Assembly: GCF_009695745.1 (NCBI RefSeq)
Contig: NZ_VUNH01000010.1
Coordinates: 1-64,000, forward strand
Direction of reading: 5' to 3'
DNA from: Pyramidobacter porci
Lineage (GTDB): Bacteria > Synergistota > Synergistia > Synergistales > Dethiosulfovibrionaceae
DNA: 64,000 nt
A program made the translations under genes and the position numbers. Below are positions 8,712 to 17,849 of this stretch, in pieces. The notes below the pieces were generated by a model that was not told the DNA's origin, ran no database searches, and was given only the letters and a program-made list of their open reading frames with translations. Every line of letters begins with the position of its first letter. Within the stretch, counting starts at the first letter, position 1.

Positions 8712-8760
8712 GCACCGCTCCGCTGACCGTAAGAACGGCCGGCGGAGCGGTGCTTTGTTT
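8712..8760 (+). terminator. Terminator after the SecB-like gene
   Basis: GCACCGCTCCGC (8712-8723) pairs perfectly with GCGGAGCGGTGC (8742-8753), followed by TTTGTTT. Nothing else is visible in 8761-8982. Confidence 0.85.
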
Positions 8761-8982
8761 CATGCGTCGGAACGTTAGCTTCTCCCATCCCAGACATAGC
8801 GGAGCGCCGTCGCAGGGAGCTTTGAAGGGATTTCCGCGGCGAGAGCGCTGTCGGGTCCGTGTAGACACTTTTGTCGAGCGTCGCTGTAACGACCGTGCGC
8901 GGCGCGGGCGCGTGAGTGCCAAACCTCTTGTTCATCGCCGCCTGCTTCGCGCCGCTTTGGGCGCCGAACTCGTCTGCTCCTG

Positions 8983-9600
8983 TCATGAACGCGCCGAATC
9001 GGCTTCGCGCTTCGCGGCAGATTTGCTGAGGCGCAAACGCCGTTCCACAATGGCGCGGACGGTTTCATAGTTTTCGGGCGTGCAGAACAGGTAGATCTTG
9101 TCGGCGCCTTTTCCTTTGACGATGATCAGCCGCTCTTTGGGATTGAATTTGGCCGCGCGCAAGGCGCTCCAGCGCAGGGAACGCCGCAGCGAGCCGCGGG
9201 CCAGCAGCGACGATCCGGCGGCCGTGAAGCTGCGCGCGAACAGGGAAAGGATCAGCCCCAGCCGGAAGAGCGCGCTCAGCCGCTTGCGCTGGCGTTCCTG
9301 ATTGGCCGCGTAAACGCCGCTTTCGTCGAGACGGTACTCCACGTCGTAGCCGCCGCCGAAGACGGCGGTCACGAAGAGCGCGCCGATCGCGAGAAAAAAG
9401 CCGACGAAATAAAAAGCGTAGCGCGCTTCCCGCGCGCCGTCGGCAAAGCCGCGCTTGGCCATCCAGAGCAGCAGCAGGCCGAACGGAACGCCGACGACGA
9501 CCGCGATCTGCCGCGTCACGGGATTGTTGCGGAAAAAAGAAACGCGCGTTTTCCACTCGAGGATCTCCGCACCGGGACTTTCGCCGTGTGCATTCGCCAT
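8983..9600 (-). CDS. Uncharacterised two-helix membrane protein
   Basis: A 205-residue protein I do not recognise. Two hydrophobic segments (about residues 33-51, IAVVVGVPFGLLLLWM; and 65-88, YAFYFVGFFLAIGALFVTAVFG) are followed by a basic, strand-rich C-terminal half with RLIIVKGKGADKIYLFCTPENY, which resembles the PH-like/YcxB type layout of small bacterial membrane proteins. The open frame extends upstream to 9966 inside the ankyrin gene, but GGGGAGG about 8 nt before the ATG at 9600 supports the short start. It follows the ankyrin-repeat gene by 62 bp on the same strand and is probably co-transcribed. Confidence 0.7.
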   Translation of the reverse strand: MANAHGESPGAEILEWKTRVSFFRNNPVTRQIAVVVGVPFGLLLLWMAKRGFADGAREARYAFYFVGFFLAIGALFVTAVFGGGYDVEYRLDESGVYAANQERQRKRLSALFRLGLILSLFARSFTAAGSSLLARGSLRRSLRWSALRAAKFNPKERLIIVKGKGADKIYLFCTPENYETVRAIVERRLRLSKSAAKREADSARS

Positions 9601-9662
9601 CGTCTCACGCCTCCCCGCAGGATACGAAAAAGGCGGCAGCCTTCGAAGACCGCCGCACGGCG

Positions 9663-11147
9663 TTACATTTTCGACTTCAGATATTCGGGAACTCCGGGCA
9701 CGCCCCAGCTCTCGGCCAGGGACAGCGCCGTCTTTCCGTCCGCGCCGGCGATCTTCGGGTCGGCGCCGGCTTCGACCAGCGTCTGCACGGCCTTCAGCGG
9801 CGCGCCCCAGCCGGACGCTACCAGCAGCGGGGTCTCTCCGTTCTTTCCGTACCGCCCGTTGAGCGGCGCGCCCTTGTCGAGGAGCAGGCGGAAGCAGGCC
9901 AGCGCGTCGTCCCACGCCCGGTCGGCCCCCTCTTTCGTGCGCTCCTGATCTTTGGCGGCGTCGCACAGCTTCCCGGCGGCGATGTGCATCAGCCCGTATC
10001 CGTCCTTGGAGGTGGCCTTCGGGTCGCCGCCGGCGTCGAGCAATGCCGCCAGCAGCTTGGGATCGGCCGAATTCCTGAACGCCAGCATGAGGATGCTGGA
10101 ACCGTCCTTGTCACGCTCGTTGACGTCGTACAGCCCCAGCGAGATCAGCCAGAGCAGCCGCGCGGCCGCGTTCTTGCTCTTGGCGGCGTAGTACAGCGCG
10201 GAATTGCCGTTCTTGTCGGCGCCCTTGGGGTCGGCGCCGTGGTCGAGCAGCCACTGCAGCGTCTCCGGCGTGAAGTTCTCCCGCGCCGCCGCCGTCATGA
10301 ACGGCGTCACGCCGCCGGGGGCCGCGGTGTCGATCTTCGCGCCCCGCGCCAGCAGCGCCTTGGGGATCTCCAGCTTTTCGTCGCCGGGCTGGTCAAGCCG
10401 CAGCGCCCACAGCAGCGGCGCGCCGCCGCCCGCGGCGACGTTGACGTCCGCGCCGCGCTCGACGAGCAGGAGCGCCGCGGGGCGGTTGTAGTTTTTCAGC
10501 GCCCAGGTCAGCGGCGAATGCGCTTTCTCGTTGGGGCGCAGGTTGACGTCGGCGCCCTTGTCGAGCAGCAGCTTCGCCACAGCGAGGTTGTCGTCGTCGC
10601 CGACGGCGAAGATCAGCGGCGAGCGGCCGTCGGAAGTCAGGGCGTTGACGTCGGCGCCGCGGGCCAGCAGCAGTTCCGCCAGCGCCGCGTTGCCCTTGGA
10701 AGCGGCGTAGTGCAGCGCGCGGAATCCCTTAGGGGTGGCGGCGCTGGGATCGGCGCCGTGTCTCAGCAGCAGCTCCGCGACCGGCAGGCCCTTCTCCTCT
10801 TGGGCGGCCAGGATCAGCGCCGTATCGCCGCCCTTTTCCGTCGAGCCTCCCGCGGTCCGGGCATTGGCGTCGGCGCCGTGCGCCAGCAGCAGCTCCGTCA
10901 TCGCCGCGTCGGCATTGCGCGCGGCCTCGTGCAGCGCGTTGCGACCCGCCCTGTCGGTGTCGCAAATGCTCACGTCGGCGCCCAGCTTGAGCTGCTCCTC
11001 CGCTCTTTTCAGCTCGCCGTAGCGGGCGGCTTTCATCAGCTCCGTGCGCCCGTACTCGTCGACCGCGTTGACGTCCGCGGCTCCCGCGCTGCCGCACAGA
11101 GCCAGGACGGCCGCGGCGCACACCCAAAATTTCACGATCTTTTTCAT
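9663..11147 (-). CDS. Secreted ankyrin-repeat protein
   Basis: A 494-residue protein with a Sec signal peptide (residues 1-24, ending SAGAA) and then about twelve ankyrin repeats filling the remainder. Repeats show the usual pattern of TALxxA, ELLLxxGADxN, for instance ALHEAARNADAAMTELLLAHGADANA and PLIFAVGDDDNLAVAKLLLDKGADVN. Ankyrin stacks bind other proteins; the signal peptide places it in the periplasm or outside. AAAGGAGG seven bases before the ATG at 11147 is a strong ribosome site. The downstream membrane protein is the likely operon partner. Binding partner unknown. Confidence 0.85.
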   Translation of the reverse strand: MKKIVKFWVCAAAVLALCGSAGAADVNAVDEYGRTELMKAARYGELKRAEEQLKLGADVSICDTDRAGRNALHEAARNADAAMTELLLAHGADANARTAGGSTEKGGDTALILAAQEEKGLPVAELLLRHGADPSAATPKGFRALHYAASKGNAALAELLLARGADVNALTSDGRSPLIFAVGDDDNLAVAKLLLDKGADVNLRPNEKAHSPLTWALKNYNRPAALLLVERGADVNVAAGGGAPLLWALRLDQPGDEKLEIPKALLARGAKIDTAAPGGVTPFMTAAARENFTPETLQWLLDHGADPKGADKNGNSALYYAAKSKNAAARLLWLISLGLYDVNERDKDGSSILMLAFRNSADPKLLAALLDAGGDPKATSKDGYGLMHIAAGKLCDAAKDQERTKEGADRAWDDALACFRLLLDKGAPLNGRYGKNGETPLLVASGWGAPLKAVQTLVEAGADPKIAGADGKTALSLAESWGVPGVPEYLKSKM

Positions 11148-11335
11148 GCGTTCGCCTCCTTTTGATATGTCGGCCGCCAGCGGCCGACGACGTGCCGAAC
11201 GAAAATTTCCGCGGCGCGGAGCGCCGCCTCGCCGATCGAAAAATTTTAATCGTCAAAGACATGAATTTTACGTCGCGTTTTTATTTTATATGTTATTTTA
11301 TCATGAAAACAAGATCAGGCAAGCGCGTCCATAAA

Positions 11336-11455
11336 ACAAAAAGCCGCCGCGAAGATACGAAGACGCGGAGAAAGAGCTGCAAGCGAAATGCCGCGGGGCG
11401 GCCGTTCGTTTTTAGTTTTTCTCCGCGCCTTTGCGTCTTCGCGGCGGCTTTTGTC
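11336..11455. repeat. GGAGAAAA-family palindromic repeat, copy A
   Basis: Two roughly 37-nt arms face each other: AAAAGCCGCCGCGAAGA...GCGGAGAAA (from 11338) and its complement ending at about 11452, with only about six mismatches. The element sits in the 320-bp gap between the ankyrin gene and the M20 gene, which holds no other visible feature. Related copies occur at 12672, 16440, 26005 and 47547. Confidence 0.75.
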
Positions 11456-11467
11456 TGCTTTCGTTCT

Positions 11468-12613
11468 TTACGCCTGACTCTGCGCCCAGGCGGCGATCAG
11501 CGCCGCGCCGACGGGCAGGCAGCCCTCGTCGGGGTAAAAGCGCGGGCTGTGCAGCGGCTCTTCGGGACCGCCGGGGCGGCGCGCGCCGAGATCGACGTAG
11601 CAGCCGGGCACGCGCTCGGCGATGCAGGCGAAGTCGTCCACGCCCAGCTGCGGACAGGGCGGCGTGATCACGTTCTCCGCGCCCAGCTCGCGCGCGCCGA
11701 CGCGGCGCACGACTTCGGCGACTTCGGCGTCGTTGATCAGCGCCGGGTAGCCTGCGATGAATTCCACTTCGGCGCTCAGCCGCAGGGCCGCGGCCATGCC
11801 CTCGACCAGTTCGCGCACGCGCGCCGTCGTGCGCGCGCGCGTGGCGGGGTTCAGAGTGCGCACGATGCCCTCGAATTCGGCGCTGTCGGGGATGATATTG
11901 CGCGCCGTTCCGGCGGCGAACCTGCCCACGGTCAGCACGGCGGGATCGAGCGGGCTGGTCTCGCGGCTGATCAGCAGCTGCAGGGCCGAAATGATCTGCG
12001 CGCCGCCGGCGACGACGTCCGCGCCAAGGTGGGGGTACGCGCCGTGGCAGCCGCGCCCGCGCAGCGTGACGTTGAACATGTCGCTGGCGCCGCGCGCCGG
12101 GCCGGAGATGACGCCGATCTGCCCGACTTCGAGGGACGGTGCGACATGCAGGCACAGCGCCGACGAAACGCCGTCGAGCGCTCCGGCCTCGATCATTTTC
12201 GCCGCGCCGCCATCGGTCTCCTCGGCGGGCTGAAAGAGCACGCGCAGGGTCGCCGCGCGCTTGCCCTCGCCGCGCAGCAGGCGCAGCGCCCCCAGAGCGC
12301 AGGTCATGTGGGCGTCGTGTCCGCAGGCGTGCATTTTACCGGCGTGGCGCGACGCCTGCGGCAGTCCGGTAGCTTCCGTGACGGGCAGCGCGTCCATGTC
12401 GGCGCGCAGCGCCATGATGGGGCCGCCCGGCTCGCCCGCCAGTTCGGCGACGAGCCCGCCGGCGCAGGCGAAATGCGGCACGCCCATCTCGTCGAGGCGC
12501 TCCGCCACGTAGGCGGTCGTCTCGGGCAGGTCGCGCCCCAGCTCGGGAATGCGGTGCAGCGCCTGATGCACTTCCGTCAGCCAAGGCTGGATGGTTCGGG
12601 CTTTTTTATACAT
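11468..12613 (-). CDS. M20 family metallopeptidase, probable N-acyl amino acid (acetyl-diaminopimelate) deacetylase
   Basis: A 381-residue M20 amidohydrolase. Metal-site signatures are visible: HRIPELGRDLPET near residue 20, MHACGHDAHM near 100, and LFQPAEETDGGA near 130. AVLTVGRFAAGTARNIIPDSAEFEGIVRT belongs to the dimerisation domain. GAGGTG upstream supports the ATG at 12613. It follows lysC at the end of the leftward lysine block, and the block uses an N-acetyl route (dapH), so removal of acetyl from N-acetyl-LL-diaminopimelate is a reasonable inference. A general aminoacylase is equally compatible with the sequence. No aminotransferase for the pathway is in this window. Confidence 0.8.
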   Translation of the reverse strand: MYKKARTIQPWLTEVHQALHRIPELGRDLPETTAYVAERLDEMGVPHFACAGGLVAELAGEPGGPIMALRADMDALPVTEATGLPQASRHAGKMHACGHDAHMTCALGALRLLRGEGKRAATLRVLFQPAEETDGGAAKMIEAGALDGVSSALCLHVAPSLEVGQIGVISGPARGASDMFNVTLRGRGCHGAYPHLGADVVAGGAQIISALQLLISRETSPLDPAVLTVGRFAAGTARNIIPDSAEFEGIVRTLNPATRARTTARVRELVEGMAAALRLSAEVEFIAGYPALINDAEVAEVVRRVGARELGAENVITPPCPQLGVDDFACIAERVPGCYVDLGARRPGGPEEPLHSPRFYPDEGCLPVGAALIAAWAQSQA

Positions 12614-12671
12614 CGTCACACACCTCGTCGCGTTCGATCTGAATATTCGTCCGTATTCTCTCACGCCGCGG

Positions 12672-12852
12672 GAACAAAAGCCACCGTGGAGGCACGAAGA
12701 CACAAAGAAGATCAAAAGAGAAAACTCTTTTCCCTCGGAAAATTTTTACAAAAAAATACGCGGTATGTTGAACGCCCATGCCGAGATTCCGCGCGCAGGG
12801 GCGGCGCGTTTTCCTCCGCTTCGCCGCTTCTCCGTGGCGGACTTTGTTTCCA
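12672..12852. repeat. GGAGAAAA-family repeat, copy B
   Basis: The lysC-M20 gap carries a left part with CACGAAGACACAAAG (about 12692) and a well conserved right part at 12806-12851 reading, on the minus strand, GGAAACAAAGTCCGCCACGG then AGAAGCGGCGAAGCGGAGG. The latter is the best full-length match to the family consensus. Confidence 0.65.
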
Positions 12853-12886
12853 AAAAGCCCCGCGGCGGGCGCGGGGCGAAAGCGGA

Positions 12887-14131
12887 TCACTTTTTGACTT
12901 TGCGGTCGAACTCGGTCATCAGAGCGTCGGCGGCGCTCTGCGCCTGGGCGCGCGGCACGAGCACGGCGATCTTGATCTCCGAGGTGGTGGCGCCGAGCAC
13001 GTCAATGCGGGCGCGCTCAAGCGCGCCGAAAAAGCGCCCGGCCACGCCGGAAGCCGCCTGCATGCCGACGCCGATGGCCGACACCTTGGCGACTTCGCCG
13101 TCGACGGTCACCGACCAGCCGTCCAGTCCCTGCAGGGCCGCTTCCAGCGCCGGACGGACCATGCCGACGTCGCCGCGGATCACTGAAAACGTCACGGCCG
13201 CCTCGCCGCCCTCGGAAACGATGGTGATCATGTCGAGGTTGATGCAGCGCACGGCCAGCTCGTTGAAGACGCGCGTGTAGAGGTGCACGTCCTCGGGCAG
13301 GCCGCGCAGGTTGACCTTGATCTGGTCGGTATCGACGGCGACGCCGGTGACGACGGGGTGCTCAAGCCATTCGGGAAGGTTTTTCACGATTCTCGTGCCT
13401 CTTTCGTCGGAAAAAGTGGAGCCGCAGTAAAGTTCCACCCGCTGCTTGTCGGCGATCTCCACGCCGCGCGAGTGCAGCACTCTGGCGCCGCAGGAAGCCA
13501 TCTCGAGCATTTCCTCGTAGGTGACGTACTCCAGTTTTTTGGCCTCGGGGATAATGCGCGGGTCGCAGGCGTACACGCCGTCCACGTCGCTGTAGATCTC
13601 GCAGGGGCAGCGCAGCGCCGCGGCGATGGCGATGGCGGACGTGTCGCTGCCGCCGCGCCCGAGCGTGGTCAAGTCGCCGTTTTCGGCGACGCCCTGAAAC
13701 CCCGTTACCACGACGACGCCGCGTCCGTCAAGCTCCTTGCGGATCCGTCCGGCGTCGAGGTCGCGGATGCGAGCGCTCGAATACGTATCGGTGGTGAGCA
13801 TGCCGATCTGATAGGCGTTCATGGACAGGGCGTCGAGGCCGAGGTCGCGCAGGGCCATGGCCAGCAGCGCGGCCGAAACCTGTTCGCCCGTGGCCATCAG
13901 CATGTCCATCTCGCGCTTGTAGCCGGCGCTGTTGCCGGACACGTCTGCGGCGAGGTCGATAAGGCGGTTGGTGGTCTTGCCCATGGCGGAGACGACGACG
14001 ACCAGTCGTTCGCCGTTTTTGCAGCGCGCCGCGACTTTGGCAGCGACGGCGCGGATCTTGTCCGCGTCGGCCACGGACGAACCGCCGTATTTCAGCACCG
14101 CGGTGCGGACAATCTGTGCGGGAGCCGCCAT
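12887..14131 (-). CDS. lysC: Aspartokinase
   Basis: A 414-residue aspartate kinase, which phosphorylates aspartate as the first step to lysine, threonine and methionine. The kinase domain opens with VLKYGGSSVADADKI and includes GRGGSDTSAIAIAAAL and SDVDGVYACDPR. Two ACT domains follow from about residue 265 (ITIVSEGGEAAVTFSVI; VSAIGVGMQAASGVAGRFFGAL), so feedback inhibition by lysine or threonine is likely. It starts three bases after the dapH stop, coupling the two genes. Confidence 0.95.
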   Translation of the reverse strand: MAAPAQIVRTAVLKYGGSSVADADKIRAVAAKVAARCKNGERLVVVVSAMGKTTNRLIDLAADVSGNSAGYKREMDMLMATGEQVSAALLAMALRDLGLDALSMNAYQIGMLTTDTYSSARIRDLDAGRIRKELDGRGVVVVTGFQGVAENGDLTTLGRGGSDTSAIAIAAALRCPCEIYSDVDGVYACDPRIIPEAKKLEYVTYEEMLEMASCGARVLHSRGVEIADKQRVELYCGSTFSDERGTRIVKNLPEWLEHPVVTGVAVDTDQIKVNLRGLPEDVHLYTRVFNELAVRCINLDMITIVSEGGEAAVTFSVIRGDVGMVRPALEAALQGLDGWSVTVDGEVAKVSAIGVGMQAASGVAGRFFGALERARIDVLGATTSEIKIAVLVPRAQAQSAADALMTEFDRKVKK

Positions 14132-14134
14132 TGC

Positions 14135-14833
14135 CTAAAGCTCCCTCAGGGCTTCGACGATGGCGGTCTTGCCCGCGGTACGGGCGTCCACGTTTTTAAT
14201 CACGCGGGCGGGCGTTCCGGCCACGACTACGCCGGAAGGGACGTCTTCGGTGACGACCGCGCCCGCGGCGACGACGGATCCCGCGCCGACGAGCACGCCT
14301 TCGAGCACGACGGCGTTGGCGCCGACGAGCACGCCGTCTTCGATGACGACGGGCTGGGTGCTGGCGGGTTCGACCACTCCGGCAATCACCGCGCCCGCGC
14401 CGATGTGGCAGTTTTTGCCGACGACCGCGCGCCCGCCGAGCACGGCGTTCATGTCGATCATCGTGCCTTCGCCGACCGACGCGCCGATATTGATCACCGC
14501 GCCCATCATCACCACGGCGTTTCTGCCGATCTCCACCATGTCGCGGATCACCGCGCCGGGTTCGATGCGGGCCTCGTAACGGGCCAGATCGGCGAGCGGA
14601 ACGGCGCTGTTGCGCGCGCAGATTTCCACCTCGCAGTCGTCGATGCGGTCGCCGTTGGCTTCAAGCACCTTGAGGATCTCGGGCAGGTCGCCTTTGACGG
14701 TGCCGAAGCTGGAACTGCCGACGAAATGCAGCGTGCCCCACTCGACGTCTTTGAGATCGCCGGCCACAAAGACGCGGGCGACGGTGCGCTTTTTCGACTC
14801 CTTGATGAGGCGGATCACTTCTTCTGTGTTCAT
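14135..14833 (-). CDS. dapH: Tetrahydrodipicolinate N-acetyltransferase
   Basis: A 232-residue acyltransferase of the left-handed beta-helix fold. The N-terminal domain ([22 protein letters not shown]) is that of DapH rather than the succinyl-transferring DapD, and the hexapeptide repeats run from about residue 90 to 205 ([29 protein letters not shown]). It acetylates tetrahydrodipicolinate, committing the pathway to the acetylase branch. ACGGAGGA precedes the ATG. It lies 27 bp after dapB and 3 bp before lysC. Confidence 0.93.
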   Translation of the reverse strand: MNTEEVIRLIKESKKRTVARVFVAGDLKDVEWGTLHFVGSSSFGTVKGDLPEILKVLEANGDRIDDCEVEICARNSAVPLADLARYEARIEPGAVIRDMVEIGRNAVVMMGAVINIGASVGEGTMIDMNAVLGGRAVVGKNCHIGAGAVIAGVVEPASTQPVVIEDGVLVGANAVVLEGVLVGAGSVVAAGAVVTEDVPSGVVVAGTPARVIKNVDARTAGKTAIVEALREL

Positions 14834-14860
14834 CGCGAAAATTCCTCCGTAACGGCGCGC

Positions 14861-15508
14861 TCAGCCGCGCACCACGTCTTCGAATGTGAACAGGCCCTTT
14901 TCCTTCGTCAGCGCGAAGCGCGCGGCCCTGACCGCGCCGATGGCGAAGACGCTGCGGCTAATGGCGCGATGATGGACGCTGAGCGTCTCGCCCTCGTTGC
15001 CGAACAGGGCCTCGTGATCGCCCGGCAGGCCGCCGAGGCGGAAGGAGTGCATGGGCACGTCGCGTCCCAGCGCACGCCCCAGCATCAGCGCCGTGCCGGA
15101 AGGCGCGTCTTTCTTGTGGATATGGTGCGCTTCGGCGATCTCGGCGTCCCAGTCGGCCAGCAGCGGCGCGTAATCGCGCAGGATCATGGCCATGACGGCG
15201 ATGCCGATGGAATAGTTGAAGCTCTGCACGACCGGAACTTCCTCGGCTAGGCCGCGTAGCGCGGCCATATGCCCATCGTTCAGCGCCGTGGTGCCCATGA
15301 CCAGCGCGCTTTTGTGGCGGCGGCACAGCTCGACGGTGCGCGGCAGGACGGCGGCGGAGGAAAAGTCAAAAATGACGCGCGGCGAGCCCTCGCAGGTCTC
15401 GCCCTCGTCCCAGACGCAGAGGCAGGGCGTTCCGCCGGCGGCGGCCGCGATCTCGCGCCCCATGCGCCCGGTGGAGCCGATCACGCCGTAGGGGACGGAG
15501 AGTTCCAT
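14861..15508 (-). CDS. dapB: 4-hydroxy-tetrahydrodipicolinate reductase
   Basis: A 215-residue reductase of the short DapB type. The nucleotide-binding loop is GVIGSTGRMGREI at residues 8-20, and the substrate-binding motif HHIHKKDAPSGTAL lies near residue 130. It reduces the DapA product with NAD(P)H. The start codon overlaps the dapA stop as TGATG, so translation is coupled. The frame stays open far upstream through dapA, but that part is a shadow of dapA. Confidence 0.95.
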   Translation of the reverse strand: MELSVPYGVIGSTGRMGREIAAAAGGTPCLCVWDEGETCEGSPRVIFDFSSAAVLPRTVELCRRHKSALVMGTTALNDGHMAALRGLAEEVPVVQSFNYSIGIAVMAMILRDYAPLLADWDAEIAEAHHIHKKDAPSGTALMLGRALGRDVPMHSFRLGGLPGDHEALFGNEGETLSVHHRAISRSVFAIGAVRAARFALTKEKGLFTFEDVVRG

Positions 15509-16398
15509 CAGTCGGCCTCCAGCGCGCCCAGCTCGAGCAGGTCGGCGCGCACCAGTTCGCGCGTTTTTTCGCCGGCGGGCACCAGCGGCAGACGCAGCTC
15601 GTCGCGGCACAGCCCCAGCTCGCCGGCGGCAAACTTGACGGGAATCGGGTTGGACTCGTTGAAGAGATCCTTCATCAGCGGCAGCAGCTTTTGATGCCAG
15701 CGGCGCGCCGCCGCCACGTCGCCGCCGAGCGCCGCGCCGATCATCGCCGCGGTTTGCGCGGGGAGCACGTTGGACAGCACGGAGATGACGCCGTCGCCGC
15801 CGCTGCAGACGAGGTGGAAGGCCTGGTCGTCGTTGCCCGACCAGACACGGAAGTCGGAACGCACGACCTGCAGCGAGCGGAGCAAGCTGTCGCACTGGTA
15901 CTGGTCGCCGCTGGCTTCTTTGACGCCGACGATGTTCTCGATCTGCGCCAGGCGCAGCGTCGTCTCCGGCAGCAGGTTCACGCCCGTGCGGCCGGGCACG
16001 TTGTAGAGGATCACGGGGATGCGCACGGATTCGGCCACGGTGCGGAAGTGCCGGTACAGCCCTTCCTGGTTGGGTTTGTTGTAAAAGGGCGTCACCACCA
16101 GTACGCCGTCGGCGCCCAGCTCCTCGGCGCGGCGCGACAGATCGACGGTCGTCGCCGTGTTGTTCGTGCCCGTGCCGATGATGACGGGAATTCGCCCGTC
16201 CACGGCGCGCAGCGCGAAGGAAATCACCTCGTCGCGCTCGGCGGGCGTCAGCGTCGCCGCCTCGCCCGTGGTGCCGAGCACGATCAGCGCGTCGACGCCG
16301 TTTTCCACCTGAAAGTCCAAGAGCTCGCCCAGCGCGTCGAAGTCGACGGCTCCGTTGCGGAAGGGCGTGATCAGCGCGGTGCCTGTACCTCTGAACAT
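15508..16398 (-). CDS. dapA: 4-hydroxy-tetrahydrodipicolinate synthase
   Basis: A 296-residue class I aldolase that condenses pyruvate with aspartate semialdehyde. The Schiff-base lysine is Lys160 in VGVKEASGD, the catalytic tyrosine is Tyr132 in YNVPGRTG, and Thr43/Thr44 lie in GTTGEA. The ATG at 16398 is preceded by AAAGGAG; longer frames upstream lack a ribosome site. A 247-bp gap with a parS site and a dispersed repeat separates it from asd, so an extra promoter is possible. Confidence 0.96.
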   Translation of the reverse strand: MFRGTGTALITPFRNGAVDFDALGELLDFQVENGVDALIVLGTTGEAATLTPAERDEVISFALRAVDGRIPVIIGTGTNNTATTVDLSRRAEELGADGVLVVTPFYNKPNQEGLYRHFRTVAESVRIPVILYNVPGRTGVNLLPETTLRLAQIENIVGVKEASGDQYQCDSLLRSLQVVRSDFRVWSGNDDQAFHLVCSGGDGVISVLSNVLPAQTAAMIGAALGGDVAAARRWHQKLLPLMKDLFNESNPIPVKFAAGELGLCRDELRLPLVPAGEKTRELVRADLLELGALEAD

Positions 16399-16439
16399 GA
16401 AAATGCACTCCTTTGCGTTAAAGTCTTCTTGAAAGAAAG

Positions 16440-16471
16440 CAACCACGGAGAAACGACAGAGCGGAGAAAAG
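16440..16471. repeat. GGAGAAAA-family repeat, copy C (half element)
   Basis: CAACCACGGAGAAACGACAG followed by AGCGGAGAAAAGC matches one arm of the family consensus. It lies between dapA and the parS site; the second arm is poorly preserved around 16510-16550. Confidence 0.55.
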
Positions 16472-16604
16472 CAAAAACACCGGGGAAACATGACGGCTCG
16501 CCGCCGTCGGATGCGCGAAAAAAGGCAAACTCTTTCTTCGCCGCGAAAATCAAATGACGACAAACGCAGCAACTCCAAAGGGCGAAAAAGCGAAGCTCGA
16601 AAAA

Positions 16605-16620
16605 TGTTCCACGTGGAACA
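16605..16620. promoter_or_regulatory. parS site 1 (ParB/Spo0J binding)
   Basis: TGTTCCACGTGGAACA, a perfect 16-bp palindrome that extends to 24 bp (16601-16624) with A/T flanks. It fits the bacterial parS consensus TGTTNCACGTGNAACA. ParB loads here and spreads, aiding origin segregation and SMC loading. It is intergenic, between asd and dapA. Identical cores occur at 26446 and 36939. Confidence 0.92.
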
Positions 16621-16645
16621 TTTTCCCATCAACGGCGAAACCGCT

Positions 16646-17632
16646 TCAGCGCACGCCGTTCAGCGCCGCGTGGCGGAGCAGGATGCGCACGGCGTTGGTG
16701 GCCGCCCCCACGCGCACGTTGTCGGCCACGTTCCACTGAAGGAAATGACGGTCGTCGAAGCTGCGCACGCGGCTGACGAACGTCGTGTCCGTTCCCGCGG
16801 CGTCGACCGCGGGCGTGACCACGGGAGCGTCGCTGACGGTGACGTGCTCCTGTTCGCGCATCACCTCAAGCAGATCCTCAATCGTGCCGAAGGGTTCGCG
16901 CGTCTCCGCGAAGACCGCTTCGCTGTGGCCGTACAGCACCGGCACGCGCACCGTCGTGGGCCAGCACATGATCGAACCGTCGCGCAGGATCTTGCGCGGC
17001 TCGTCGACCATCTTCATCTCTTCCTTGGTGAAGCCGTTGTCCAGAAACGCGTCGATCTGCGGCACCACGTTGCGGTGGATCGGCGCCGCGAACTTTTCGC
17101 AGACCGAGCCGCCGCGCTCCTGCTCCAGCAGTTCGTCGATGCCGCGCCGCCCGGCGCCGCTGACGGCCTGGTAGGTGCTGACCACTACCGTTTTCAGGCC
17201 GAAGCGCTCGTGCACCTTGTACAGCCCCAGCACCATCTGGATCGTCGAACAGTTGGGATTGGCGACGATGCCGCGGTAGCCCGCGAGCAGGTCGCCGTTG
17301 ATCTCCGGCACGACCAGCAGCTTTTCCGGATCCATGCGCCAGCACGAGCTGTTGTCGATCACCACCGCGCCGCGCGACGCGGCGACGGGGGCGAACCGCT
17401 TCGACAGCTCCGAGCCCGCCGACATGATCACGTAATCGAACGTTCCGGCGGGAACCCATTCCCGCGTCAATTCCTCAACCGCCACGCGGCGGCCGGCGAA
17501 CTCCAGTTCCGTCCCGGCGCTGCGAGGCGAGGCGAAAAAGCGGATCGTCTCGGGGCGGACGCCCCGCTCCTCCAGAACGCGGATCATCGTGCGCCCGACT
17601 TCGCCCGTCGCGCCGACAACAGCTATCTTCAT
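16646..17632 (-). CDS. asd: Aspartate-semialdehyde dehydrogenase
   Basis: A 328-residue enzyme that reduces aspartyl phosphate to aspartate semialdehyde, the branch point for lysine, threonine and methionine. The NADP loop is VVGATGEVG at residues 5-13, the active-site Cys128 sits in ANPNCSTIQ, and the second domain carries QAVSGAGRRGIDEL. GGGAGGAG nine bases before the ATG at 17632 supports the start. It is first in the lysine block and directly follows the T-box leader, 63 bp after its last terminator stem. Confidence 0.95.
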   Translation of the reverse strand: MKIAVVGATGEVGRTMIRVLEERGVRPETIRFFASPRSAGTELEFAGRRVAVEELTREWVPAGTFDYVIMSAGSELSKRFAPVAASRGAVVIDNSSCWRMDPEKLLVVPEINGDLLAGYRGIVANPNCSTIQMVLGLYKVHERFGLKTVVVSTYQAVSGAGRRGIDELLEQERGGSVCEKFAAPIHRNVVPQIDAFLDNGFTKEEMKMVDEPRKILRDGSIMCWPTTVRVPVLYGHSEAVFAETREPFGTIEDLLEVMREQEHVTVSDAPVVTPAVDAAGTDTTFVSRVRSFDDRHFLQWNVADNVRVGAATNAVRILLRHAALNGVR

Positions 17633-17694
17633 TGTACCCGACTCCTCCCTGTGAAAAAAGCGTTTCAATTTTTCTGCGATTGAAATTTCGGCCA

Positions 17695-17749
17695 GAAAAC
17701 GGCGCGTCTCCGTGCGCTCGAGATCGAACGCACAGGGACGCGCCGTTTG
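17695..17749 (-). terminator. T-box terminator 2
   Basis: On the minus strand AAACGGCGCGTCCCTGTGCG (17748-17729) pairs with CGCACGGAGACGCGCCGTTTT (17716-17696) with a single mismatch. Its 5' arm starts 11 nt after the second T-box core, as needed for competition with an antiterminator. Confidence 0.85.
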
Positions 17750-17812
17750 TCATACAGCACGCGGTACCACCCTGCTTGAGCGCGTCGCCCGCGCACGGCG
17801 TACCGTTCGGCT

Positions 17813-17849
17813 AAAAAAACTCGCCCCCACATCGTTCTGTAGGGACGAG
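17813..17849 (-). terminator. T-box terminator 1
   Basis: CTCGTCCC and GGGGCGAG (minus strand) pair over 8 bp with one wobble and are followed by seven T residues (A-run 17813-17819 on the plus strand). It lies 12 nt after the first T-box core. Confidence 0.85.

Noticed and set aside
14861-16408. A 515-codon frame containing dapB with an N-terminal extension
   Set aside because: The extension is antiparallel-free but out-of-frame shadow of dapA; dapB has a coupled start at 15508 and family-typical length.
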